The position numbers were made by a program, and so were the translations under genes. Under the pieces are notes generated by a model that did not search any database, was not told the DNA's origin, and saw nothing but the letters and a program-made list of their open reading frames with translations. A DNA stretch of 10,889 nucleotides from the NCBI GenBank assembly GCA_019420465.1, contig JAHZHB010000011.1, forward strand, positions 1 through 10,889, in the 5' to 3' direction. The DNA is from Lachnospiraceae bacterium (GTDB lineage Bacteria > Bacillota > Clostridia > Lachnospirales > Lachnospiraceae). Positions 1 through 6,377 of the stretch are shown piece after piece; position 1 is the first letter of the stretch; each line of letters starts with the position of its first letter.

Positions 1-12
1 TAGCGAGTAAGT

Positions 13-34
13 GTCCGAGACTACAGGCTCGGAC
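13..34. other. Small perfect hairpin downstream of dtd
   Basis: A 7-bp perfect inverted repeat, GTCCGAG at 13-19 and CTCGGAC at 28-34, encloses an 8-nt loop. It lies beyond the dtd stop codon on the minus strand, just past repeat copy 1. No T-tract follows it on either strand within the window, so it is not a standard intrinsic terminator. It could be the edge of another structured element that continues past the left end. This is seen directly in the sequence; no function is assigned. Confidence 0.4.
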
Positions 35-38
35 CGAC

Positions 39-99
39 GGAGCCGGAGCGCAAAAAACATAACAGTGTGCAGGGGCAGGGAGGATTTTTCGTCCGTCCC
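39..99. repeat. Intergenic palindromic repeat, copy 1
   Basis: Left arm GGAGCCGGAGCGCAAAAA begins at 39 and right arm TTTTTCGTCCGTCCC occupies 85-99. The arms can fold together through CGGA/TCCG, CG/CG and A5/T5 with small bulges. The same two arms recur at 3000-3063 in the same orientation: the right arm is identical and the left arm differs by one base over 18, while the centre is diverged. The element starts 16 nt beyond the dtd stop codon on the minus strand. Its homopolymer tracts lie inside the hairpin, unlike an ordinary rho-independent terminator. It may be a mobile palindromic (REP or MITE-like) sequence, a 3'-end processing or termination element, or a structured RNA. I do not recognise a named family. 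Confidence 0.7.
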
Positions 100-115
100 A
101 AATAATGTTATTTCA

Positions 116-565
116 TCATCCAAACATTTTTTCATCCAAAACGATCGTAAACGGCCCGTCATTCACCAGACTCACCTTCATATCTGCCCCAAAACTTCCC
201 GTTTCCACAACAGATACTTCCTTACGACACTCTTCGATCATATACTCGTACAACGCCTCAGCCATCGCCGGTTCCCCCGCCTCGATAAAACTCGGCCGGT
301 TTCCTTTCCGGCAGTTCGCATACAGCGTAAACTGCGAAATCAGCAGCAAAGATCCGTTTACATCCTTCAGAGACAGATTTGTTTTTCCGTTCTCATCCTC
401 AAAAATACGAAGTCCAAGCATCTTACGGATATATTTGTCCGCTGTCTCCCTGGTGTCATCCGCACCGACACCGATCAGCACCATGTAGCCTTTACCGATC
501 TGCCCGATCACATTACCGTCAACAGCCACAGATGCCTGGCTGACTCTCTGAATCACAAGTTTCAT
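116..565 (-). CDS. dtd: D-aminoacyl-tRNA deacylase (Dtd)
   Basis: This cytosolic proofreading enzyme hydrolyses D-aminoacyl-tRNAs (and mischarged glycyl-tRNA), keeping D-amino acids out of translation. The 149-residue product has the usual family length. It shows the N-terminal MKLVIQRVSQASV strand, the conserved SQFTL motif at residues 77-81 followed by KGNRPSF, and the C-terminal NDGP element at 135-138 carrying the Gly-Pro pair used for chiral discrimination. The ATG at 565 overlaps the TGA of the upstream membrane-protein gene in ATGA (562-565). A strong AGGAGG lies 10 nt before it, inside the upstream gene, so translational coupling is likely. It is the second and last visible gene of its operon. 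The family assignment is secure. Confidence 0.96.
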   Translation of the reverse strand: MKLVIQRVSQASVAVDGNVIGQIGKGYMVLIGVGADDTRETADKYIRKMLGLRIFEDENGKTNLSLKDVNGSLLLISQFTLYANCRKGNRPSFIEAGEPAMAEALYEYMIEECRKEVSVVETGSFGADMKVSLVNDGPFTIVLDEKMFG

Positions 566-2067
566 TCGTTTTCATCCTCCTGTATCCCGGCAGACGCATC
601 TGACCCTTCTGTTTCAGCCACATCCTGTATATTTTCAAACTTATCTTCTGTAATGATCACCTTTTTCTGTCTAGCTATATTTTCAGCAACATCTTCCTCT
701 TCGAGAATCCTTGATTTTTTGATCGTATATGCCGGCAGGATCTCATCATCCGTATCCGGATCAGAAAGACGACGTCCACGGATACCATAGTGAAACAGCT
801 CCGGATCCTGACAACAGTCACGTCCCTTTTGCGGCATACGCGTATCGACATCCATATGATTCATATCTTTGTAGGCTGCCACCTCCATCGGCATATGATT
901 CTTTTCCAGCAGATGATCCATCATATTGGTTACCAGCTGGCAGAGCACTGCAAACAGCGGTACGCCGATGATCAGTCCAACAAAGCCAAACAAACCGCCG
1001 CCTACAAGGATAGCCACAACGACCATAAAGCTGGACAGGCCGGTAGAATTGCTTAAGATCTTCGGACCGATCAGATTGCCATCCACCTGCTGCAGGATGA
1101 TGATGAAAATGATAAAATACAGACACTGCATCGGGCTGACCAGGAAGATCAGAAGCGCACTCGGCACAGCACCGATGAACGGACCGAAAAACGGAATGAT
1201 ATTTGTAATACCCACGATCACACTGACTAACAGCGCGTACGGTATCTTCAGGATCGAGGTACATACGTAGCAGATCACACCGATGATCGCAGAATCAATG
1301 ATCTTGCCAAGAAAGAATCCGCCAAAGGTGCGGTTGACATAGCGAAGATCACGAAGAATATTGTTCGCATAAGCCGGATCCCCGACAACAGCATACAGAA
1401 GTCTCTTGCCACGGGCGATAAAATCTTCCTTTCCATTCAGAAAATACAGGGAAATAATACTGCCGATCAGAAAATTTTTGATAATCGACAAAAAGTCCAT
1501 GATCTGTGAAGAAAAAGAAGCCATGAATTCATTCAGCCGCGGCATAAAGGAATTGTTGATCCAGTTCTGCAGGCTGACAGTAGCCTTTTCCAGTGTATCA
1601 ACAGCCGTAGATTCAAGCTCCGGATTATTCTGGAACAGTTTGACAAGATTCTCCCGGATATTGGTAGCATACCGCGGGAAACTGTTGGTCAGATTGATAA
1701 TACTGTTGACCAGCTGCGGTACCAGCAAAGCAATCAGGCCATAGATACAGGCAAACATGAATAAAAGTGACAGGATCACACTGCCCAGCCGGATAAATTT
1801 GCGTACCTTTTCAGACGGATGCAGATCAAACTTTTTACAGATAAATCCCATGATCACAATATTTTCGATAAATTTCATTACCGGATTCAGGATGTAAGCA
1901 ATAAAAGCACCGTAAATGATCGGCATCAGAATATTAAAAAGCGCCTTAACAGCACCGAAAATGCTACCCAGATGCGAGGCTATAATAAAAACACAGACGC
2001 TTGCGGCTATAACCAGAAACGCTGTGATCCCCCACTGTATGTGTGTCTTTTTTAGCTTGATCTTCAT
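562..2067 (-). CDS. AI-2E family transporter (UPF0118 membrane protein)
   Basis: A 501-residue polytopic inner-membrane protein of the AI-2E/UPF0118 family (TqsA, YdbI, YtvI relatives). Members have been linked to autoinducer-2 export or Na+(Li+)/H+ antiport; the substrate here is unknown. Hydrophobic segments lie near residues 12-32, 44-60, 94-120, 194-210, 253-275, 277-325 and 345-382, with the usual long amphipathic stretch (about 125-190) between the early and late helices. Family signatures are visible: ITNIIPFFGP at 287-296, QQVDGNLIGPKI at 326-337 and GLIIGVP at 364-370. Oddly, about 115 hydrophilic, acid-rich residues (387-501) follow the last helix, a tail longer than usual for the family. 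The ATG at 2067 has an upstream AGGATGG. The gene is first in an operon with dtd, which overlaps its stop codon. Confidence 0.92.
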   Translation of the reverse strand: MKIKLKKTHIQWGITAFLVIAASVCVFIIASHLGSIFGAVKALFNILMPIIYGAFIAYILNPVMKFIENIVIMGFICKKFDLHPSEKVRKFIRLGSVILSLLFMFACIYGLIALLVPQLVNSIINLTNSFPRYATNIRENLVKLFQNNPELESTAVDTLEKATVSLQNWINNSFMPRLNEFMASFSSQIMDFLSIIKNFLIGSIISLYFLNGKEDFIARGKRLLYAVVGDPAYANNILRDLRYVNRTFGGFFLGKIIDSAIIGVICYVCTSILKIPYALLVSVIVGITNIIPFFGPFIGAVPSALLIFLVSPMQCLYFIIFIIILQQVDGNLIGPKILSNSTGLSSFMVVVAILVGGGLFGFVGLIIGVPLFAVLCQLVTNMMDHLLEKNHMPMEVAAYKDMNHMDVDTRMPQKGRDCCQDPELFHYGIRGRRLSDPDTDDEILPAYTIKKSRILEEEDVAENIARQKKVIITEDKFENIQDVAETEGSDASAGIQEDENE

Positions 2068-2131
2068 ATGAAACCATCCTGTTTTCAGATTTTATAATAT
2101 GTCATGTATGAGCGATGACCTTATCTTTTGT

Positions 2132-2140
2132 ATTATAACA
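2132..2140 (-). promoter_or_regulatory. Extended -10 promoter for the AI-2E gene and dtd
   Basis: Read on the minus strand, 2140 to 2132 gives TGTTATAAT, a perfect extended -10 (TGnTATAAT). Only a poor -35 is visible about 14 nt upstream (TTGTCT at 2152-2157, 4 of 6 matches, short spacing). The predicted start near 2125 would leave a leader of roughly 58 nt before the ATG at 2067. It points away from the plus-strand promoter at 2200-2208, which makes this a divergent control region. Inferred from the motif only. Confidence 0.6.
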
Positions 2141-2199
2141 CAGACTGGAAGAGACAAACCAGAAATTTATATAAAATAATGCAAAAAATATGTCAACTG

Positions 2200-2208
2200 T
2201 GGTATGCT
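2200..2208 (+). promoter_or_regulatory. Extended -10 promoter for the TtcA-type gene
   Basis: TGGTATGCT at 2200-2208 matches an extended -10 (TGn plus TATGCT, 4 of 6 to TATAAT). No good -35 lies at the expected distance (TGCAAA at 2180-2185). The predicted start near 2215 lies downstream of an in-frame ATG at 2204, which argues for the start codon at 2249 instead. Upstream sequence 2160-2190 is very A+T-rich and could act as an UP-like element. Moderate to low certainty. Confidence 0.45.
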
Positions 2209-2248
2209 GATGCAGATCAGAAAAGATATCCAAATATGGAGAAGTATA

Positions 2249-2989
2249 ATGAATACACAGAAATTATTAAGCTATACAAGAAAAGCCATCGATGACTACG
2301 GTCTGATCCGCGAGGGTGACCGGATCGCTGTCGGTATTTCAGGCGGAAAGGACAGTCTGACTCTCCTGGTCGCCCTGAAAGAGCTGCAACGATTCTACCC
2401 GAAGACATTTACCCTCGAAGCGATAACGGTTGATCTGGGCAATTCTGGCTTCGATACAGTGCCGCTGTCGGCTTTCTGTCAGGAAAAGGAAATCCCCTAC
2501 ACCTGTGTCCGTACACAGATCGCCGATGTTGTTTTTTCGGAAAGGAAAGAAAAAAATCCCTGTTCTCTCTGCTCAAAAATGAGAAAAGGAGCTTTGAATG
2601 AAACTGCTCTGGCGCATGGCTGTACAAAGATCGCTTATGCCCATCACAAAGATGATCTGATTGAGACTCTCTTTATGTCTCTCCTGTTCGAGGGACGCAT
2701 ACAGACTTTCTCTCCGTTGACTCATCTGGATCGTACCGGACTTGATGTGATCCGTCCTCTGATGTATGTCAGTGAAAAAGAAATCCGCGGCTATGCCCTC
2801 GGCTGCCATCTGCCGGTAACCAAAAGCTTCTGTCCTGCTGATGGTTACACGAAACGGGAATACACCAAGGAGCTGCTGGACAAAATTTACATTGATAATC
2901 CGGGCACACGCGAACGGCTCTTCTCTGCCTGTCTGACTGCTGAGTTCAAAGACTGGCCTGAAAAATCAGAACGTTATAACAGAGGATAA
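2249..2989 (+). CDS. TtcA-type tRNA 2-thiocytidine biosynthesis protein (PP-loop ATPase)
   Basis: A predicted cytosolic enzyme of the TtcA/TilS PP-loop superfamily, which adenylates a tRNA base and replaces oxygen with sulfur; TtcA makes 2-thiocytidine at position 32. The 246 residues contain the PP-loop SGGKDS at 31-36, a CxxC pair at C105/C108 (PCSLCSKMRKG), the AHHKDD motif at 131-136 and a further cysteine at C195 (SFCPADG). TtcA binds an Fe-S cluster through the CxxC pair and one later cysteine, so C105, C108 and C195 are the likely ligands. The start at 2249 is preceded 6 nt upstream by GGAGA (2238-2242). An in-frame ATG at 2204 has no ribosome binding site and lies inside the predicted promoter. 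The protein is shorter than proteobacterial TtcA, so the exact tRNA target is less certain than the family. Confidence 0.88.
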   Translation: MNTQKLLSYTRKAIDDYGLIREGDRIAVGISGGKDSLTLLVALKELQRFYPKTFTLEAITVDLGNSGFDTVPLSAFCQEKEIPYTCVRTQIADVVFSERKEKNPCSLCSKMRKGALNETALAHGCTKIAYAHHKDDLIETLFMSLLFEGRIQTFSPLTHLDRTGLDVIRPLMYVSEKEIRGYALGCHLPVTKSFCPADGYTKREYTKELLDKIYIDNPGTRERLFSACLTAEFKDWPEKSERYNRG

Positions 2990-2999
2990 TATCTGTCTT

Positions 3000-3063
3000 G
3001 GGAGACGGAGCGCAAAAATCAGAGATATGTATGCGCCTGTCGGAGACCTTTTTCGTCCGTCCC
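3000..3063. repeat. Intergenic palindromic repeat, copy 2
   Basis: Left arm GGGAGACGGAGCGCAAAAA (3000-3018) and right arm TTTTTCGTCCGTCCC (3049-3063) form an imperfect hairpin of about 15 pairs, with small bulges, around a 30-nt centre. It matches copy 1 at 39-99 in both arms and in orientation. It fills the gap between two converging genes: 10 nt after the TtcA-type stop codon and 22 nt beyond the stop of the minus-strand rluD-type gene. On the plus strand it is followed by TAACATTTTTATT, so it could help terminate plus-strand transcripts. A mobile palindromic repeat co-opted as a 3'-end element is equally possible. Confidence 0.75.
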
Positions 3064-3085
3064 TAACATTTTTATTCTATTGTAC

Positions 3086-3991
3086 TTATTTCATAATATC
3101 CAGCAAATGCTCAAAATACTCCGGCAACGGCGCTGTACATTCCATATACTCTCCTGTCCGCGGATGCACAAACCCCAGTGTCATCGCATGCAGACACTGC
3201 CCCTCCAGCGTATACGGAGACTTCGCTGTACTGTATACCGTATCTCCAAGCAACGGATGCCCGATGCTGGCCATGTGTACACGGATCTGATGCGTCCGTC
3301 CCGTTTCCAGCTGACATTCAATGTAGGTAAAACGGGAAAATCTTTCCAGCACGCGGTAATGTGTCACAGCCCGTTTTCCGTTGGTACGGTTGATCGCCAT
3401 CTTTTTGCGGTCTACCGGATGCCGGCCGATCGGTGCATCTACTGTGCCCTCATCCTCTTTGAGATTTCCCCATACGATCGCACGGTAACGGCGGTTGATC
3501 GTATGCTCCTTCAACTGCTCAGCCAGACTGCGGTGCGCCATATCATTCTTGCATACGACGAGAGAGCCTGTCGTATCACGGTCAATACGATGTACGATAC
3601 CCGGTCGCAGAACACCGTTGATTCCCGAGAGCTGCCCTTCACAGTGATACAAAAGCGCATTGACCAGCGTACCGCTGTAATGTCCTGCAGCAGGATGTAC
3701 GACCATCCCTTTGGGCTTGTTGACAACCAGCAGATCCTGATCCTCATACAGAATATCCAGAGGAATATCCTCCGGTGTAATATCCAGCTTTACTTCATCC
3801 GGAATCTGAATATGGATCTCATCCTCCGCTTTCAGCCGGTAATTGGGCTTGACAGCCTGTCCCTGCACAGTCACATGCTGACCTTTGATCAGTTTCTGTA
3901 AATAGGATCTGGAAAAATCAGGAAGCATTTCATCCAGAAATTTGTCCAGACGCTGGCCATTCTCCTGCGCTGAAAAAATCATTTCCTTCAT
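3086..3991 (-). CDS. RluA/RluD family pseudouridine synthase
   Basis: A predicted 301-residue rRNA pseudouridine synthase, cytosolic, converting uridines to pseudouridine in large-subunit rRNA; it corresponds by position to Bacillus ylyB. Residues about 12-65 form an S4 RNA-binding domain (RLDKFLD... SRSYLQKLIK). The catalytic domain follows, with NKPKGMVVHP at 91-100, the active-site motif HRIDRDTTG at 134-142 (catalytic Asp137) and GRTHQIRVH at 231-239. Length is normal. The ATG at 3991 overlaps the lspA stop in ATGA (3988-3991), with AAAGGA 8 nt upstream, so it is probably translated by coupling. It is the last gene of the seven-gene operon, and repeat copy 2 lies 22 nt past its TAA. The family is certain; the exact uridine targets are not. 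Confidence 0.95.
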   Translation of the reverse strand: MKEMIFSAQENGQRLDKFLDEMLPDFSRSYLQKLIKGQHVTVQGQAVKPNYRLKAEDEIHIQIPDEVKLDITPEDIPLDILYEDQDLLVVNKPKGMVVHPAAGHYSGTLVNALLYHCEGQLSGINGVLRPGIVHRIDRDTTGSLVVCKNDMAHRSLAEQLKEHTINRRYRAIVWGNLKEDEGTVDAPIGRHPVDRKKMAINRTNGKRAVTHYRVLERFSRFTYIECQLETGRTHQIRVHMASIGHPLLGDTVYSTAKSPYTLEGQCLHAMTLGFVHPRTGEYMECTAPLPEYFEHLLDIMK

Positions 3992-4509
3992 GCACTTTTT
4001 CCTTTCCCCGGTGTAAGAAACGACAGTTCATCGTCTTTATAAAAAAAGATAACAAAGATCACAAGCAAAGCTGCCCCCACCGTAATATAGATGTCTGCCA
4101 CATTAAAGACCGGGAAATCAATCAGGGAAAACCAGAAGAAATCCACTACGTAATGGCGAAAGCCTCTGTCGATCATATTACCGATCGCACCTGCGGCAAT
4201 AAAAAGTGTGATCATACGCAGCGGAAGCATACGCAGTGTAAAAGGCATACGGGTATACACTACGGTACAAAGGATCAGAAACAGAACCCCAAGAAGCAGA
4301 AACAGCCACTGCTGATCCTGCAGAATGCCGAAAGCTGCGCCGTGATTTTCAAGATAATGCAGAGAAAATATCCCGGGGATCAGTGCGATATCGTTCTGTC
4401 CTTTCAGATAGATGATAGAAAGAAATTTTGTCCACTGATCCAGAAACAAAAGCAAAAGAATGCCTGCAACACCGGCAAACAGATGTTTTAAACTGGCTGT
4501 TTTTTTCAA
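3988..4509 (-). CDS. lspA: Lipoprotein signal peptidase (signal peptidase II)
   Basis: LspA is an integral membrane aspartyl protease that removes the signal peptide from prolipoproteins after diacylglyceryl modification of the lipobox cysteine. The 173-residue product has four hydrophobic segments (about 9-24, 67-86, 98-111 and 141-157). It shows the conserved DQWTK at 24-28, NHGAAFGI at 55-62, GNMIDR at 110-115 with catalytic Asp114, and FNVADIYI at 135-142 with catalytic Asp139. The start codon is TTG at 4509, supported by AAGGAGG at 4517-4523 with a 7-nt spacer and by the absence of a nearby ATG. The TTG shares two bases with the aroB stop codon, as TTGA. It sits directly before the rluD-type gene, the common Firmicutes arrangement. 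Confidence 0.97.
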   Translation of the reverse strand: MKKTASLKHLFAGVAGILLLLFLDQWTKFLSIIYLKGQNDIALIPGIFSLHYLENHGAAFGILQDQQWLFLLLGVLFLILCTVVYTRMPFTLRMLPLRMITLFIAAGAIGNMIDRGFRHYVVDFFWFSLIDFPVFNVADIYITVGAALLVIFVIFFYKDDELSFLTPGKGKSA

Positions 4510-5600
4510 TGTTTTTCCTCCTTCAGAATGCTGGACACAGCATCGCGCAGTGTATCGATCGGCAAAGTTTCGATCACAGCATGGCCGATGCGATCCAGCA
4601 GGATAAATTTAGTCAATCCGTCGGAAGCTTTCTTGTCGGAAGCCATCGCCTGTAAGACGTCTTCCACACGAAGCCCATTCACACTGTCTGGCAGTCCGTA
4701 GTATCGGTTCAGTTCAAGAATAAACTGATACTCGCTTTCTTTCAAAAGGCCCTTCTGCCAGGAAAGCCATACAGCAGCAGCCATACCGACGCCCACGCAC
4801 TGGCCGTGCAGCATGGAAAAATCCATAAGCTTTTCTACGGCATGGCCGATCGTATGACCGAAATTCAGAATCGCACGGACGCCCTGCTCTGTCGGATCGC
4901 TCTCAACAACTTCGGATTTAATGCGGCAGCATTCCCGGATCATATGCGCCAGCGCCTGGGAGTCTCTGGCGATAACTTCATGCCGGTGCTCGCCGAGCCA
5001 CTGGTAAAAGGAAGCATCATAGATCAGTGCAGATTTCAGGATCTCACCCATACCGCAGACAAAAAGTTCCTCATCCAGCGTAGATAATGTCTGCATATTC
5101 ATATAGACCAGACGGGGCTGATGAAAAGCACCGACCATATTTTTGAACTGTTCAAAATCCACGCCGGTCTTTCCACCAATGCTGCTGTCTACCTGTGCCA
5201 GCAACGTAGTGGGCACCTGAATAAAATCTATGCCACGCAGATATGTAGCTGCAGTGAAACCGCACAGATCACCGGTCACACCACCGCCGAGGGCCAGCAG
5301 AAGATCTTTGCGGGAATAATGCTTTTCAATCAGAACACGGTAAAAATCCCGGACCGTATCCAGATTTTTGTGCTCTTCTCCGGCAGGGAAGACAAAGGTA
5401 TCTACCTGATATTCGTTCTGCAGTGCCTCTGTGACATCCTGCAGATACAGTCCGGCCACGGTGCTGTCTGTGGCGATACAGATCTTGGTCGCTTTGCAGG
5501 AAAGATCGCGGATGCGGGCGGAAAGCTCTGCAAAGCTTTCCGTCCAGACAATCGGATAATCAAAACAGTTTTCTCTGCTTACTCTGAGTGTGTTTTCCAT
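4506..5600 (-). CDS. aroB: 3-dehydroquinate synthase
   Basis: AroB converts 3-deoxy-D-arabino-heptulosonate 7-phosphate to 3-dehydroquinate, the second step of the shikimate pathway, using NAD+ and a divalent metal. The 364 residues match family length. Visible motifs are GGGVTGDLCGFTAATYLRG at 105-123 (nucleotide and substrate binding), PTTLLAQVDSSIGGKTGV at 130-147, and the metal ligands Glu186 (GMGEILKS), His249 (NFGHT) and His265 (MLHG). AAGGAG at 5611-5616 lies 10 nt before the ATG at 5600, and the gene is 18 nt after ylmH. No other shikimate gene is nearby; its place between ylmH and lspA, where divIVA and ileS lie in Bacillus, is unusual. Expression probably follows the division operon. 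Confidence 0.97.
   Translation of the reverse strand: MENTLRVSRENCFDYPIVWTESFAELSARIRDLSCKATKICIATDSTVAGLYLQDVTEALQNEYQVDTFVFPAGEEHKNLDTVRDFYRVLIEKHYSRKDLLLALGGGVTGDLCGFTAATYLRGIDFIQVPTTLLAQVDSSIGGKTGVDFEQFKNMVGAFHQPRLVYMNMQTLSTLDEELFVCGMGEILKSALIYDASFYQWLGEHRHEVIARDSQALAHMIRECCRIKSEVVESDPTEQGVRAILNFGHTIGHAVEKLMDFSMLHGQCVGVGMAAAVWLSWQKGLLKESEYQFILELNRYYGLPDSVNGLRVEDVLQAMASDKKASDGLTKFILLDRIGHAVIETLPIDTLRDAVSSILKEEKH
4517..4523 (-). promoter_or_regulatory. Ribosome binding site fixing the TTG start of lspA
   Basis: On the minus strand this is AAGGAGG, 7 nt before TTG at 4509. It lies within the 3' end of aroB. No in-frame ATG occurs at a suitable distance, so it decides in favour of the rare TTG start. 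Confidence 0.8.
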
Positions 5601-5618
5601 AATAGTGCTGCTCCTTTT

Positions 5619-6374
5619 TCAGACGAAACGTTGTATATTGATCCAGTATTTGCCCTTTTTGGACTGGCTGGATGTATCCAGATAGCGGAATTTGCCAAGT
5701 CCGCGTACAGAGATCAGATCCCCCGGATGAAGCGTATAGCCATTGGAGGTGATAAGACGCGCATTGACATACACCTGACCGCCTTCAATATAGGGAATGG
5801 CCTTGCTGCGGGACAGTCCAAAAGCTACAGACAGCACACTGTCCAGACGGACACTGCTGACGGTTCCGGAGATCTCCCTGTACCTGGGATGCGGTATATT
5901 CGTAATCTCTTCCTCGACAGCCATAACGCTGGTATGGCGGATACGTGTAAGCTCATGGCAGATCAGATCCGTCATTTTCTGATGGCAGAATACATACGCT
6001 GTCTGCTCATCAAGAAGGATATCGCCAAGGCAGCTTCTTTCTATTCCAAGATTCATCAGGGCACCAAGATAGTCCCGGTGTGTCAGATCTTCACAGAAGC
6101 GGGCATTTAAAGGCCGGATCGCAATACAGCTGATCGGAAAAGACGGTTCCCCATATAAAACAAAAGCATCAGGTAGAAATGCCGCTATCTGACGCTCCGC
6201 TTCTTCATATCCTCCGGATAATCTCAGCTTAACACCGAGATCATCCATATGCAGATACTGTAAACTATGTAGTTCATTAAGATTTAAGAAATCAGAGTAC
6301 ACCACGATATTACGATTATAAGCCCTGTTGGCCAGATCCATAAAATGGCGTCTGATCAGCTCTTCATTGTCCAT
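5619..6374 (-). CDS. ylmH: YlmH-family RNA-binding protein with S4 domain
   Basis: A 251-residue cytosolic protein of the YlmH family, encoded beside sepF in many Firmicutes. The family has been connected with cell division by location and, in Bacillus, with rescue of stalled ribosomes through S4-domain RNA binding. The N-terminal part carries the family pattern (YSDFLNLNELHSL at 26-38); the middle (about 70-155) is the conserved YlmH domain; the S4 domain spans about 176-236, with RLDSVLSVAFGLSRSKA at 176-192 and GDLISVRGLGKFRY at 218-231. The ATG at 6374 is only 3 nt after the sepF stop, with CGGAG about 10 nt upstream inside sepF. No internal disruption is seen. Family assignment is firm; the biochemical role here is inferred. 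Confidence 0.93.
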   Translation of the reverse strand: MDNEELIRRHFMDLANRAYNRNIVVYSDFLNLNELHSLQYLHMDDLGVKLRLSGGYEEAERQIAAFLPDAFVLYGEPSFPISCIAIRPLNARFCEDLTHRDYLGALMNLGIERSCLGDILLDEQTAYVFCHQKMTDLICHELTRIRHTSVMAVEEEITNIPHPRYREISGTVSSVRLDSVLSVAFGLSRSKAIPYIEGGQVYVNARLITSNGYTLHPGDLISVRGLGKFRYLDTSSQSKKGKYWINIQRFV

Positions 6375-6377
6375 AAG

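Noticed and set aside
11..790. Long plus-strand open frame (259 codons)
   Set aside because: It is antisense to dtd and the AI-2E gene, has no ribosome binding site and its translation is serine/arginine-rich low-quality sequence typical of a shadow frame.
2204..2248. Upstream ATG at 2204 for the TtcA-type gene
   Set aside because: It lies within the predicted -10 element and lacks a ribosome binding site; 2249 has GGAGA at a 6-nt spacer.
3293..3302. A third match to the repeat right-arm core (CGTCCGTCCC)
   Set aside because: It lies inside the rluD-type gene and encodes the conserved GRTH of GRTHQIR; there is no matching left arm or T-tract, so it is coincidence.
3080..3901. Plus-strand open frame of 273 codons opposite the rluD-type gene
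   Set aside because: Mirror of a confidently identified pseudouridine synthase; no start signal and no recognisable domain.
5121..6110. Plus-strand open frame of 329 codons opposite aroB and ylmH
   Set aside because: Both strands are explained by strongly recognisable minus-strand genes; no ribosome binding site or family motif is present on the plus strand.
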